DNA from: Beaufortia kweichowensis | Taxonomy: Eukaryota; Chordata; Actinopteri; Cypriniformes; Gastromyzontidae | NCBI GenBank assembly: GCA_019155185.1 | Contig: CM032816.1 | Span: 1,837,418 to 1,901,417, forward strand | Direction: 5' to 3' | DNA length: 64,000 bases | Part shown: piece by piece, positions 13,001 through 26,289 of the stretch | Position numbering within the stretch: position 1 is the stretch's first letter | How the letters are laid out: each line of letters starts with the position of its first letter | Position numbers and translations under genes: made by a program | The notes under the pieces: generated by a model | Told to the model about the DNA's origin: nothing | Seen by the model: only the letters and a program-made list of their open reading frames with translations | Databases searched by the model: none

Positions 13001-13800
13001 GACCCAGAGATTGATTTTTATTAAAATTTTAATAAATTCATTTTTTTTCCTGTGCTAAAAAACTATGCCAACAATAAACCCTAATAATAATAATAAAAAT
13101 AATCATTTTCAATTTACACACAAATTAAGATTGTCCCTCACGTAATGTCAAGTCCAACACAATCAACTTTGCTAATATTAAAGGTTAGATTGTTACACTG
13201 TAAAACATTTCTTTAACTCAAAATTTTCTATTGACTTGTTCCATCTAAATTTTTCAGCTGGCACAATTTTAAATTATTAATTGTGGCAACAGTCTGTTCC
13301 TTAATTTCACCAAAAAAAGTCAATAAAAACTTTTGAGGTGAAATGGTTTCAAATTTTGAAAATTGGAAGTAAAGAAAATGCTTCACATGGTATATGTGAT
13401 GCATGTAATGTTTGGGGGAAAAAACCTATTGCTTGTAAAGATTATTTTATTTGGGCCATGTCCATTATTAAGCTCTAATTATGTCAAATTGCAGGAAGTG
13501 CAAAAATGCAGAAAGTAAAAATATATGTAAATGTGAATACATAAAAATAGCCTTTCATATGAAAAACATGTAATTTGCTTTTGCTGGACAAAAAGTGATC
13601 TATTTTATTTTACTGTTATTTAAACTAATTCTACACAATTTATAATTTGAGATGTGGCAGGAGATGTGTCCTTAAATTAATTTACTCCTTCTACCCACTA
13701 AAATAATACAAGACAAGTAACACTACTAAACTTTATTTTAGTTTTACAATTGAATTATTTTAGTTTTATTTTTCATCTATAGCTCAGACCAAATTTTAGT
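10100..13800. other. Gene desert, part 1: AT-rich DNA without recognised genes
   Basis: No exon with both splice signals and coding character was found. TAGCAAC-type repeat units occur at about 11580-11700. Short open frames at 10962-11162 and 11862-12229 have no recognisable domain. The remainder is AT-rich, apparently unconstrained sequence. Confidence 0.5.
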
Positions 13801-13854
13801 TGGATATGATCTGCCCCCCCAAACTCTGCGGATGACACATAGACTAATAAAAAA

Positions 13855-13915
13855 TCGATACCTTTAATAAAAGCATTGGATAAAAGCATGTGCCAAATGC
13901 AAGTGAATTTGAAAA
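13855..13915 (+). mobile_element. SINE tail fragment
   Basis: The segment GGATAAAAGCATGTGCCAAA is the reverse complement of the GCATTTGGCAGACGCTTTTATCC block seen in the two SINE copies at about 25505 and 43708. Only the tail is visible, in the opposite orientation to those copies. Confidence 0.6.
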
Positions 13916-13919
13916 GTTT

Positions 13920-16900
13920 ATAAAGTATTTAAAGAAACACCTCAATAATAATTGTACCTAGTACAATGTGTACCTAGTATCTATGTTTAGATGTTTAGAA
14001 ATATTGCATCTTGGACAGCCCTTGTTGCGGTTAAACATAGATCTGAGATGTTGTGTCTTTGTGAGATCAGAGGTAAATAAAAAGTTCATTGGCCTATTTG
14101 AGGAGTATAATCATTACAGTTATCTGTAAAGTGAATTAAATCTCACAAAACCTGATGGTCACTCCTCTCACATGCCTGTTTATATCGCACCAAGATGAGA
14201 GGGCCACATCTCTGTTGATGACCCAGCACACGTGTCCTTTACTGGGCTGAGGGTAAAGTGCAGATTGTCCCAGGAAAATAATTCTTGCTGATCATATTTG
14301 CCAATTCACACACACTCTCTAATGAAACACAAGACCAGCAGCGAAGAGTGTTGGTGAGCTTAGCTCTGATGTAACCTTATGTCTACACAAACACAAGGAA
14401 TATAATCCTTTTCAAATGAACATAATAACAATTCTTCATATTATTAAAATAGCGTAAAAGAAATGAAATTATAAATTACAGTACATTAAATATAAAATAT
14501 AACCATTTTTGTATAGTTGTCAACAGTATAGAGACATTACTCTATGGTTTTCATTAGATTCACCCTGATATAACACAAGACTTTTCTTTGCAGAGACATA
14601 AAGATAAAGACTAAAGAAATTTCCCTGGATCAGGATATCGGTTTAGTTTAGAGTTTGAGTGGCAGGTCAGACCTGAAGACCGAATCTTGTAGCACTCCAG
14701 ATACTCCACTTGCGTTAAAGTAGTTCGGATTAGAATAAGATCCGCCTTTATCCGAAGAGAGAGACCTGAGGTGAGTCTGTAGTTTAGATTTGTTTGTTCT
14801 TAGAGGCAAAATCCCATTTCTAACTTGCCCAATCTCACTGTCTTTAACACACGTATACCACCACGTTTCACCATAGACACATTAAAAAATAATCAATATT
14901 GTTTTTAGCAAAATAAATAATCAACATTTTCTCAGTGCTTAAAATATTTTCTTGTTGTTTCACGAGTTAAAATTGAGTCAAATGTGTATTGACATTTGCT
15001 CAATCACAGAGGTACATGTGTAAAATCAAAGGCGTTAGTCAGGAGATCAGCTGAAAAACAGATTTTGAGAGGAGCTCAGTGCCCTTAGGCAATGCTTTTG
15101 CCAAAGCCCACATATGTAGAGAAAAACACCACCGCACACTTGAATTAAATATGAAGATATTCAGGGGGAAAACATACATTTCCTATTATTCAGATTTTGG
15201 TTAAAAATGGTTAATAAAGGAAAGGGAATGTAAGGAAGGGAACATAGCCCGAAAGATACAGGTTACCAGACCAACATCCAAGATGCTAAAGAATGAAAAG
15301 AACTCAGATTTACTCTGGAGATGACAGTGATATTTAAACAAACTGATGGGCTGAATTTCAGGTGAATCCACAGCAGCATGTGCTTTTATTATTTCCTGAA
15401 CCTGTTGGCAGATGAGGGATAGCTTTTGTCAGGCGGATGAAAAGACAAGATAGAAGTATATGAAATATTCAGGGAAACAGTAATGATTCCCTTGGACAAA
15501 GCAAAGGAGGTCAGAGGAGAAAGAAATGATGGTGAAGAACATGAGAGGGGAAATACAAAGCAATCCCATCCTAAGTTTTTTTCTTTGAGAAAAGACTGAC
15601 AAAAGAGCTGAAGTGCCAAATAGATTCCTTTAAATGTGTCTATGGCTTTCTCCAGTGGCATCAAAATGCAGTAGCACTTATGAATCAGGACTGTTTGAAA
15701 GAACTCAACAGAGCGGTAATAAATGTGAGAAGATGGAATTGTAAAAATCATCTCTGAGGGATGGACAGAAGCGTGTAAGAAAAACATGCTGCATTCATAA
15801 ACTTACGAATTTTATTATTGTTTTGATTATAAAATGGAAACACAGTTTGTTGGACTATTTATTGAAGCAAGTGACATTATTAAGTATAGACATAGATAAA
15901 GTTAAAACTTAGTGTATCCCACAATGCACTTTTAAAAGCAAATCTTTAGCTTTATTTATTTGAAGACTGTTACTCTTAGACCTTCAATTTAATACCTCTA
16001 CATAATTGCAAGTAAAGCTAACATATACAAATAAAAAGGTCTCTCATGGCAGACTGGGGCCAGATGGTATTTTAATGTCATACAGTATTTACTTGATTTG
16101 TATGATATTTGCATGTGGATCTGTCCGTTAAAAAGCAATGAGTTCTCTTATTGTAGCTCCTGCAACAAAGATCTACAAACTGTGAATAATATTATATAAA
16201 ATCAAGAACCAAATTATTATTAGCTATAGTAGGAACAGAAAAATGCTACATGTTGCAACAGAAGATATACAGATATTAGCACCGACTGACCAATACCTAT
16301 AGTTACATACTGTTACAGTATTTGCAATGATGTATTATATGTAACTAGCGCGCAACATATCAGAATATACAATTTTCAGACAATCTTAGAGTGAATATCA
16401 ATATGATTATGGTTGTTAGTAATAATAATATTAGAATAGGTTGTATTTTTAAGATTTACACAGGAATTTGCTGTACTAGCATAAAGTAAATGGTTTCACT
16501 CATAATTCATGAGAAAAGTTTTTAGTTAATTTTTTAATAAACATTGTTAAGCAATACTTTTTCCTTATTTTACTGTTGTCTGGCATCTGTCTTATTAGAT
16601 CAAAATTAAAAGAATTTTGTTTTTGATTCACACAAACATTTATTTGACTTTTTTCTGTGTATTCTATACAGTATATTTCACAATATCTCTCCTTTTATGA
16701 TGTTCCCCCTTATTTGTATAATTTTTTTAATTATTTTATTTTATGTCTCAAAATGTATTTTCTGTAAAGCTGCTTTGCAACAATGTAAAACTTAAAAAAA
16801 TGCTATAAAAATGAATTTGAATTGAATTTCTCTATATGAGGTCTTGTGGGAGTCTGTTTGCTAACAGCTCAAGAACATCACATTAAATCAACAAGTTAGT

Positions 16901-18570
16901 TATTTCCACATCTGCTGTGATGTGCAAAGTCAATGATTTTCCAAACGTTTTAGTCAAACATATGACCGAGCAGGTTGAATTATGCAGAGTCTTGGAGACA
17001 TGTAGAAATGACCATAACTCAAACAGCAACCTTGCCGTGTGCCATTGCCGACTGTAGTTTCAAAAATATGACAGCTGAACTAGCTGAGAGCTCAATGAAC
17101 CTTTAAAATCAGGTAGTACATTGACTTATACAACAAGACACATCCCACTAAACCACAGCTCTGTCTGACAAAAGCAGTGGGAACGTCTGTGGATATTTGT
17201 TTGGTTGATTTATAACCTGACACAGCTTAAATCACCTGTCCATACAACAGACAGAGCTATGGAGTCAAACTAGAGCTGATAGGTGGAAACATTCATCAGT
17301 TTTTAACAAACATAGGCATGAACATACCCTGAGGCTGATCGCCCGAGAAAGACAGGGGAATGAATCATGAGGGGTCAACAACGTTTCAGTCAATACCCAC
17401 TGAACGGACACAAACCGCTTGAGATTATCTGTGTTTTGGTTGCCTGGAATTTCAGACTTTGAGAATGTCATTCGTAAATGATGATCTAACTTTTACGAGT
17501 GGAAACATTTAAAAGCAGCTAAAGATGAAGGAAATAGATGCCCATGAGGATTTATTGATGCAGCATGGACCAAATGCAGAAATCAAACTAGATTACATAT
17601 ACTACATAAGAAAACAATGTGCTAACATTATTTTAGCTGTAAAGGAGCATGAAATCAAAATTGACCCTATAGGAAGTGTCTACTGCATCTAGTGTCGACT
17701 GAATAACAAACTCACTTTCAAATCAGTTTTATAGTTTTAGGTCCATTTTATGGTCCAATCAACTCCAGGTGGATACATTTAAAATTAATTAAAAAATGTT
17801 TTACTAGTGGGGAAAATAAATATTTAACTTTACCTATAAAGGAAAATTGTTTCAGTTTATAAAGATTTGAAGTTACTCACATCTATCCAATGTACCATAT
17901 ACTTGCTTAATGCATGTTTAAAACATTTATTTAAGAACACGAAATTGAAATTATTGTCCTGGTACAACGGGAGTAAAGAGCATATCTGTATCACACCACC
18001 TGACCTCACTGAATGTGACATAAAGATGAAGGGACAGAAATCAGGACACAATCACAGGATATGCTCGGGGTGTATGGGCAAAAACAACAGCACAGCTTTT
18101 TTAATAACTTTATTAAAATACTGCAGCACAGCTATTAAAGAGACACTGTATAATATTAATATAATACTGAGATGTCTTGGGTTTTGAGGTTCTCCGGTGT
18201 GGCATCCACATGATAGCTCTTTTTGTTGAGCATCCCACTATTTAAACACAGCAATACTGAAGCATGGTTATTTGTTAACCATTGGAGACAGGGAAGTGTT
18301 TGTAAAAATGCTCAAAAAGGCTATTTTTCAATTCTTAAAATCACATTAATGCTGCTATTTGGTACTACTATAGACATTCAAAGTAACAGGTTGCTTGGGT
18401 GCTGATCAGTGCTTTATAAATGTGAAAGGCTACAGACCAATGTGTATTCAGAAATAAAACAGTTTACACTGTTTTTTCCTGTTTTATAATTGTAATATCT
18501 TACAGTGCATATTTATAATGTGCTTATTAGATCATGTAGCCTAATATTTCATGCACTTGAGGTCTTAATA
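13920..18570. other. Gene desert, part 2: no gene recognised
   Basis: Mainly AT-rich sequence. The longest open frame (15389-15787 on -, 132 codons) lacks any domain I recognise and is probably chance. Positions about 16755-16835 (TGTAAAGCTGCTTTGCAACA and ATGAATTTGAATTGAATT) are a fragment of a common cyprinid repeat; related pieces occur at about 42625-42700 and 55430-55480. Positions 17867-18187 hold a 106-codon frame without recognisable features. Confidence 0.45.
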
Positions 18571-18579
18571 AACAGTCCC

Positions 18580-19170
18580 TCTCCAAGCCAGTTCCTCAGT
18601 CATCCTCTGATAGGACGGTTTCACGGGCGAGGCTGCGATTGTGACAACAGCCCTAGAAATGCAGGCTGTTTAATGACTTCAAAACAGCAAAGAATAAACA
18701 TCTTAAACAGGGGAGAAAAATATGACAGCAGCACGAGACAGGCCGCTGCGGCTGGCAGTTGTTTCTAGGGGTGCCGGTGAGTGATGTTCTGTCACTCACT
18801 CAAACGACTGCCATCATTGCCGCAGTCCCAGTGAGTCGCATTTCCTTCTTTATCTAATAGAAAGTAATGACACGTACAGCCTGCCAGGCCTCTTTGGCAG
18901 CAGCGGGGCCCTCTGGGGAGACATTTTGCATCTCTCGCCGCAATAAGAATAAACGCATAGGGGAGTCTATTTGGCTGGGCTTGATGGCTAGCTCTTCACT
19001 TATCGCCGCTCAATAAATCTCCACGCGGCAGCCAAGAGATGCGAGCGGTTATCGCATCACGGCAGAGCCCACGCCACGCTCGCCCGCATGACTGACGGCT
19101 CCGCGAATCAGCGCGAATTATTTATCAAAGCGGAGGGGAGGGGGAAAGGGGTGTTGATGTGATTTACCCA
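18580..19170. promoter_or_regulatory. GC-richer repeat-poor block, candidate enhancer
   Basis: Composition changes sharply from AT-rich flanks to a balanced segment with many CpGs. It contains paired homeodomain-type cores (CAATAAA, TTTAATGAC, AATTATTTATC) and no simple repeats or recognisable transposon. No start or splice pattern suggests a gene. In an Iroquois desert such blocks are plausible conserved enhancers. This is inference from composition and position only. Confidence 0.35.
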
Positions 19171-20239
19171 GACAAGAAATAAAGAAAATCGAAAAATAAA
19201 AGAATTACAGAAATGGGAAAATAAGGGCGAGAGAATGAGGCTAAACAAATGAAGATCTGCGAGGACGTCATATAGACTTCGTGTAAAGAATTATATACCT
19301 ATAAAAGAAAATAAGAATTTTAACAGTGTGCTGCTTTCCACAACCCAAAAGTGAACCAGCCACAATTGAAATTCATATTCAAAATAAGGATGATTTAGTT
19401 TTTCTTGAAAGTTGATATTAAAGGATTGGCATTTATAGTTTAATATGTTACCTGTCATGTTACCTTTTGAATATTATTCTTACATAAATGATCAACACTC
19501 AGCATGCATGGATTTGCCCGTTTAGTAGCCTATTTACTATGTAATTTAAGACACATACTGCTTACTAAATAAAACAATCTGTTTACAGTTCCACAGGTTA
19601 TTATGAGGTTAACATATCTTTTCGTAATGTTTTGAAATATTGCAATAATACCATGTATTGTATTCTTTAATACAATGATTTTATATTTGTGTATAATTCA
19701 GGTTTTTTAATGATGTGCATATTGTGTGTTATGTTTATATATGTTTGTGTGTATCTTATGGCAATTCGTAACTATTTTACTACTGTAATTGGCCAATTCT
19801 AATGTTTAGTTTAGTAGAATCTGTTTTCAGGCCAGTGATGTTTGGTTTAGAAATGGATCTGTTCTTGGTTCTTTTTAAAACTTGTGTATGTTTTTTCTAT
19901 GATTCACACTGTTCAAATTCATACAAAATCACCACCTCAGAGTTCCTTTTCTCCATTAGATCAGGTTGGAAATATAAAATGTGTCTTTATTAGTTTGTTT
20001 ATCAATATGTTTTTTTGTATATTTCTGGTATGAAATATACACATACAGTGTAATCATTAGATCTAGTTATGTCACCCAAATGAAGGCCTTCTCACAAGCC
20101 CTGTATATGACAACTCTCATTACGCTAGCACGCAGCTCCTTCACCGTCACCTCGTGAACCGACGCTGGCAGGACTGCAGCTCGTCTATATTTAGGGAAAA
20201 ATGTGTAAATATAATCAGTGCTGTCACACACCTTACTAC

Positions 20240-21330
20240 ATTCCTACCTTGAAGAAAAGCATTGATCATTAGCCGTCGTCAAATACGCCATGGCGTTTAA
20301 CGCTGGCGCTGGAAAGATAATAAGGCTAACAAAGATGAATAATTGATATGTTTGCCGTAGCACACGCTAGGCAAGTTGCTTCCTCATCATTATTGTTGAC
20401 TCTTAAGAAGTGAGTATGGTACTACTCAGAAAAATACTTCATTATATGCAGAACAAACAAGGAAGACCACAGTTCCATCGGAGCCACTAGGTGCTGGATA
20501 AAAAGAAGCTGTCACTTTCCGCTAATGAAATTTTTACATTTGTTTGTTTATCTCAGACGACATGCCTCAAATGTCATGTCCAGCCAAGCAGCGGTTCCTC
20601 ATTAAGGGCGGTCATTAACTCAACAGCTGACAGCAGCGCTCATGCTAACCTAACTTAAGCTAGCACTGCAGCGCAAGGAGATGCTAATAAATCAACGGCT
20701 GACAGGCATGCCACACAAAGGGAAGCAGATGAAAAAAGAAACAAGTGGGGCAAAATGTTGACGCGAAACGAGGTTATCCGTGAATACGACGGAGGAGGGG
20801 GGAAATAATACGGAAATCTCATTTTAATGCACTCTTATTGGCTGTGATGAGTGGGCGATTTGTGGACCGTGGTTCGAGAAAAGGGGAGGAGGAAATTACC
20901 TGGTGCCGTGACCTTTTTCAAGTTCTCAATCTAATGATGAATACTAGACTGGTGCATCATGGCAGATTATCCCAGTGGGGGCCTATAAGCCTTTGGCTTG
21001 ATTTATGACATATTTATTCTCCTCTATCTAAGGGACGTGTCACTCCGATGGAGAGAGAGCAGGCTGCCGTGCACGACTGACAGGAGGAGAATTATGTGGC
21101 CATAATTGTCAATCATGGCTGAATATGAGGCACGACCTCTTCCGTTTTCATATCGCGGTGCCTCTAAAGTTGTCGTGGAAACCATGTGGGCTTCTAATGC
21201 CATTCAGAGAAGAATAATATTCACATCATTCTTTTTGTCCATCCTTGTAATGGAAAAAGCCCAGCGGCGACACAGAGCCGGGAACGCTGACATTAGGACT
21301 TTGTATATACCTGCAAACGTCTAATTTTTC
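20240..21330. promoter_or_regulatory. Long repeat-poor block, strongest candidate regulatory element of the desert
   Basis: About 1.1 kb of balanced composition, bounded by AT-rich DNA. It is dense in homeodomain and forkhead-like cores (TTAATTG-type, ATAATTGTCAATCATGG near 21100, TTTATGACATATTTATT near 21003). Overlapping open frames occur but show no protein family; the one at 21106-21324 has no credible start context. The pattern fits clustered conserved non-coding elements expected next to an Iroquois gene. Conservation was not tested. Confidence 0.4.
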
Positions 21331-21339
21331 ATACTCGTA

Positions 21340-21935
21340 AACGGTTGATGAGATTAGATTGCTCATCTTTTTGTGGTGTCAGTCTAAAAGCTAATAAAAG
21401 CATTAGACAATCTGGTTGCTTTTAGCTACAAACAGGAACTACTGTACAGTAAAAATAGAATCAGCTGTGGATGGGTCAGAAAGACATCTAGCTGTATTTT
21501 TCAATGCAAAGCGTGCAATCTTATATTTATAAAGCACCTCAGAGTTTTTAGCATAAGCTGTAAGTATGGCAGTTATTTGACTGTAATCTTTATGAATAAG
21601 AACATAATTAAATCTGAAAAAATGATAAAAGGAGAAATGTAAGATTTTGAAATGCATGATTTAGCTTTTAAAAAAACTTTTGTTTTGACACCATGTTTGA
21701 CACTTTCCTGTAGCTCCTGTCGCTCATTAATAATCATAAAAAATACTTGTATAGTAGCTTTGGATAAAAATGTCAAATTTGTACATATAAATATAAAATT
21801 ATAGTTATATATAATAATATATTATATTTTCATTGAATTCATATAAATTCATTGTTTTTATTTTAAGGCTCCTTAAAGTAATATTTCAAGAACATTTCTG
21901 TTTTCATGTTTCTGTTTCTTCAATCTGAACTAAAC
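21340..21935. other. AT-rich intergenic DNA
   Basis: Nothing recognisable except short chance open frames and an AT-rich tract at about 21780-21860. Confidence 0.5.
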
Positions 21936-21938
<3 letters not shown>

Positions 21939-21993
<55 letters not shown>

Positions 21994-22077
21994 GAGAGAG
22001 GAGAGAGAGGAGGGAGAGAGGAGGGAGGGGAGGAGGGAGGGAGGGAGGGAGGGAGGGAGAGAGAGGAGGGAGGGAGG

Positions 22078-22114
<37 letters not shown>
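21939..22114. repeat. Purine-only GA/GGGA microsatellite complex
   Basis: About 175 bases made only of G and A on + strand: a GA run, then mixed GAGG/GGGA units, then GA again, followed by a short TG run. It produces long artefactual open frames on both strands. Such homopurine tracts can form triplex DNA and are length-variable. Confidence 0.95.
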
Positions 22115-22115
<1 letters not shown>

Positions 22116-22529
22116 CTGTGTGTGTGCTTTTCAGTAATTGAAGAGAGATTACATGGTCTTTCAACCATGTAGTTGGTCATTACAATCCATTAACCATTTA
22201 TATTAGATGCTACTCAATGGTGTCAACAGTCGTTTAGTGTACAGCTGAGGTTCAAAATAGAAAAAAATATGTTTTCATAATTCCGCATTAATGATGTATG
22301 CAAATTTTGTAATTCACAATTAAATCTAATAATAACAACACACGGCACAGCTTGTGATGTGTAAGATCTGCGGAAACACTAACCACAATATTCTACTTTC
22401 CAAAACTCCCAAAATGAATTCCCAAAAATGGCGACTGTATTTTGAGGTACACATTCAGTAGACATATTTCATCCAGGTATATAACACTCAATTGAAATGT
22501 TTAAAGAGTCTAATCGAATCATTTAGCCA

Positions 22530-23030
22530 GTCATTAACAACATTACCTGCCATCAGCTTCGAAGAACAGTAATTTAGCATGCACTTTCACATAATTTAAA
22601 CACATAAAGCGTGCAGTGCCATACGGCTCTTGAAACACACGCAACAAGAATCAATGTAAATGAGTCGCCCCGAGTCATTATTAATACTATCAGTAAGTGC
22701 TAATTTAGTTACTCTACTCTAATGCTAAAAACCAAGAGCCCAAAGTACTGTAATTGTGTTTCAGGCAAAGCAGTGTTCACCTCTCCACGGCTTATTTTCG
22801 CAGTCTGACTTAATCGATTGGAGACGTTAGCTAAGGTCAAGATGGACTGCCTCTTCGTTTCCCAAACACACTGATCCTGAATCAGTGGGCTAATGAGCTC
22901 GTATTACACAGCGATCAATGCCATTGGATTCTCATTGGGAAAGGATCAAACCTCATTCAATAACGGCGAGTGTCTGACCTCAGTTGAATGGATATAATAG
23001 CTATCATTTCAATAACACAGTAAAGTTGAG
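22530..23030. other. Repeat-poor block, candidate conserved non-coding DNA
   Basis: Balanced composition with no recognisable repeat. It has several AT-core sites (TTAATCGATTGG, GCTAATGAGCT, TCATTATTAATAC). No coding signal is seen. Low-confidence candidate regulatory element in the Iroquois desert. Confidence 0.3.
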
Positions 23031-23946
23031 TGTTTTGCAAACTCTCTATGTGTAATATCAAAAGGGCTAAAGGTGGATCCTGCGAAAGTGGAATATGGAA
23101 CTATGACAGTATTTTGTGTCAAAAACAATCAAGATTTTGCAATGAACCAAATTATATTTATTCAAATGTTTTGTCTGAAATTATTTAACCTGATAATTGT
23201 CACAGCAGAAATTGAGTATACACATGAAAATGCACTGCTGAACTACATTTTTTCATTTTCAGATATTAGATATTTTTTGGAAAATAATTATTTAAAAAAA
23301 GAAATTATTATAAATTACAGTAACAGTAACATTAACATTTTAAATTATTATTTTTGTTTATGTTTATTGTTATGAAAATTTGTCAAATATTTAATCTTGA
23401 GTCTACCTGTCAATTTTTTGTTCATCATGATTAGAATAAAATTCAACAATGAAATATTAAAGATAATAGGGAAATAACATAAGTGTCCCTCCTGAGGAGC
23501 GGTGACAGTTAACTGGTTAAGCTGTGGTAGAAAGGCAAAACTCAAAAATGTCCAGCCAACCATAACCAAATTAAACGCTAAACTCTTTTTTATTGTAGTA
23601 TCTATTAAATTGCAGTTGATCAGTTTATTCACAGAAATAAAGTAGAAAATTATGCATACAAGTCTACTAAACTCCTAGCCACAATACCATTTCGGTAAAA
23701 AATGTTAAAAAAACGTCAGTACACGTCAGTACATTCATTGCATAACTTGATACAATCTGCCTTGGCCAAACGAAGAGAGACAGTTGAACACACCTGTTCG
23801 CCTGAATACACGCTTTTGTATCTTTGCCTCGCATCCTGATCACTCTGTCAGGGTTTATTTTATATTGTCCCACTTATTACACGGCTTGTCACCTCTGTAA
23901 ATGACTGGACACAACAGTAAAAGAGAAAATCTATCAAAAGAAGTTT

Positions 23947-24150
23947 GTGTTGCCAAACCCATGTTGCCGAAACAGTTTCCCACAAAATCAGATCTTTGAG
24001 CATTTGCAGGGGTACAAGGAAGCATTTCCTGAGTTGCATAGGTTGTATGTAGCAACTTTAGTAAATGGAGTATCCTCTGCATCCTGTAAAAGATCATTCT
24101 TTACATTTTCAAGTTATACTCCTTTCAGACGCACAATGTTACATAAGTGA
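23947..24150 (+). pseudogene. Relic of a hAT-type transposase C-terminus
   Basis: The translated frame contains FPELHRLYVATLVNGVSSAS followed by CKRSFFTFSSY and RRTML. This matches the conserved hAT dimerisation region (pattern FP.L..L....L..PVSSAS.ERSFS.L, then LR..M). The frame stops just after ML.K and no upstream transposase domains are visible, so it is a short decayed fragment. The 3' AGGTTTAGGATTA-type sequence at 24270 may be part of the same or another element. Confidence 0.6.
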
Positions 24151-24159
24151 AAAAGCACT

Positions 24160-25500
24160 GCCCTTGCAAAATTGCAAAAAAATCATTGGTTGCAACTTAG
24201 GTCTAAGGTCTAGCTAGGTCTCCTGCTAGCATTATAACATAGTAGTAATGTCATGTACTGACTGTACAGGTTAGGTTTAGGATTATGGTTGGTTGCTTGT
24301 ACTTTTGCCTAATATATTGTCATTACTGTAGTAGACATAAGTACACAAAATTGTACATTGTACAATACATTGTAAAATGAAGTGTTTGTTTTGCAAGCTA
24401 TACTTGCAATTTGTGACCCTTTGTCATGTTTACAACAGTATATCAACAAAGCCGCCCCATCTCATGACCGATAACCTGCATCATGCTTATTGTGCTGTTG
24501 GATGTATATTTAATGACATGTGCAGATGTGAATAAAGGTCATAATCATCAAGTAAGGTAGAGAGCCATTACATAAGTCTATTAAGCCTCTCTCCAGCGGG
24601 ACTCCTTTTTTTTGTTTGCTAATTTTTTGCTAATCATCTCTGTTTACTTTAATAACAGTGTTTAAAAAAGCCCTGTTATTTACATTATGGCAAGACGTTT
24701 TTTAGATTTGTTTTTTTTTACTCAGGCTTCTCCACAGGAGATCAGGAAGTCATATTTTACCTTGGATATAGAGTGGGGACCCAGCATAGTATCACAATTG
24801 TTAAATACAGTATAAACAAACAAAGTCATCTGTTACTCTGTTCAATTTTATGACACACAAAATCTTCATTGAATATCAACATTCAAAACAAATTTTTGAA
24901 TTGCACACAATGGTTGTGGCTGCATTATAATTACTTTAAAAAGTTAAAAGTTAAAATAAAGATAAAGGTTTTTGCTTGATGAAGAGCTGAGAGGCCATGA
25001 TTGTAAAAAAACATCAATGTAATAAACGTAATAAACATCAAAGAATGACCTTAGAAATAGGATTCTTTTGTTTGTGTAGTATTTACCAATGGTCATTTTT
25101 AATCTATTTGTAGGAAATACAAATTCCTCAAAAAAGACCTTTAACTTGACAATGAGTTAACCTAAAAACTGATTGCTAATTATGATCTTGCAGCTTTGCA
25201 AATCTACAAAATGATTAGCGTATTTTCCCTGTTGATTGCCTGCCTGGCATAGCACATGCCTTAAGACTGATTCAAAGCATTAATGGTGTATTATGAGTTT
25301 ATGTCCATGACAAATAGAACAGTCATGGTTATGTTGGCTATACTTGTATTGGTATTTTGTAGTCTGAATCAGAGACAAATGTAATTAGCTGTGACTAAAT
25401 GTATTTAGCCTCCTTTTTAGGGACCGATTTATGATCCAGAGATTAATCTTTAGTTGAAACATTTCATGAGGTAACTGGACCTTTAAACACAGACACTCCA
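24160..25500. other. Gene desert, part 3: no gene recognised
   Basis: AT-rich sequence with no credible exons. Nothing else supported. Confidence 0.5.
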
Positions 25501-25504
25501 CAAA

Positions 25505-25665
25505 GACATTTACATTATATTTATGCATTTGGAAGATGCTTTTTATCCAAAGTGACTTGCAGTTTTGTCAGGGTATACATTTTTAGCAGTATATAAGTTC
25601 CCTGGAATCAAACTTGTGGCCTTTGCGGTGCTAATAAAATGCTGTAAGCTACAGAAACCTATAGA
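25505..25665 (-). mobile_element. tRNA-derived SINE copy
   Basis: Reading on +, TTATGCATTTGGAAGATGCT, then TTTATCCAAAGTGACTTGCAG, then a CCCTGGAATCAAACTTGTGG block that is the reverse complement of a tRNA-type B box, ending near AAGCTACAG. This is the common cyprinid SINE in minus orientation. A second copy is at 43708-43845. The family name was not assigned. Confidence 0.75.
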
Positions 25666-26012
25666 ACATTAAAAAACAAATATCCATCTATCCATTTTTT
25701 ATCCATACCTGCCATAAATTAATAATATATTATGTTGTTATTTTTTCTTACAACAACATTTGGAACAGGGTTGAAGGGTAGAGCTTGAGGCATACAATTA
25801 ACCCCGAAGTCTCACTTAAATAATATCTTATTCTGATTTAGTATAAATTTGACTAGGTTTGATATTTTTATATACAATGCAATGTTATCCTGATATCTAG
25901 GTCTCTCTGCGGAAAACATGAGATTTGTACATCTAATGGTAAAGTAATGGGGAAAAAGTGTGTACTGTATTCCCGTGAGGTGCACTCCAAATAAATGTTA
26001 AAAAAGTAGTTT

Positions 26013-26280
26013 TTGCTTGTAATCATAGGCGAACCACAAAAAGTGCTTTACAGCACCTTTTTTCATCATATGGTGTTATGTAGAACCAGAGGTGCCATAT
26101 AGCATCTTAACCACTCTGAAGAACCGCTAAAAAACCATATAGGTGCTTAACAGGTTCTTTATACGGTAGCAGTGCTATATAGCTATTTGCGGTGCTATCT
26201 AGCACTTAACGTGGTTCCCCTATGATTACGAGCAAAGAACCACTTCCGGTGCTTTTTAGCAAATTTTTTTAATAGTGTGG
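26013..26280. mobile_element. Palindromic element with GTAATCATAGG inverted repeats
   Basis: The sequence GCTTGTAATCATAGGCGAAC near 26013-26036 is repeated inverted as GTTCCCCTATGATTACGAGC near 26213-26232. The interior consists of short repeats around AGGTGCTTAACAGGTTCTTT and GCACCTTT motifs, typical of a fish foldback or MITE family. There is no coding capacity. Confidence 0.65.
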
Positions 26281-26289
26281 CATTCTTGT

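Noticed and set aside
15389..15787. 132-codon open frame on - in the desert
   Set aside because: No recognisable domain, start context or splice partners. Its length is not exceptional for this amount of sequence.
21106..21324. 72-codon frame within the balanced block
   Set aside because: The frame begins at a non-ATG codon and shows no family similarity. The block is better explained as candidate non-coding regulatory DNA.
21904..22180. Ser-Leu and Arg-Glu rich open frames on both strands
   Set aside because: Artefacts of the GA/GGGA microsatellite.
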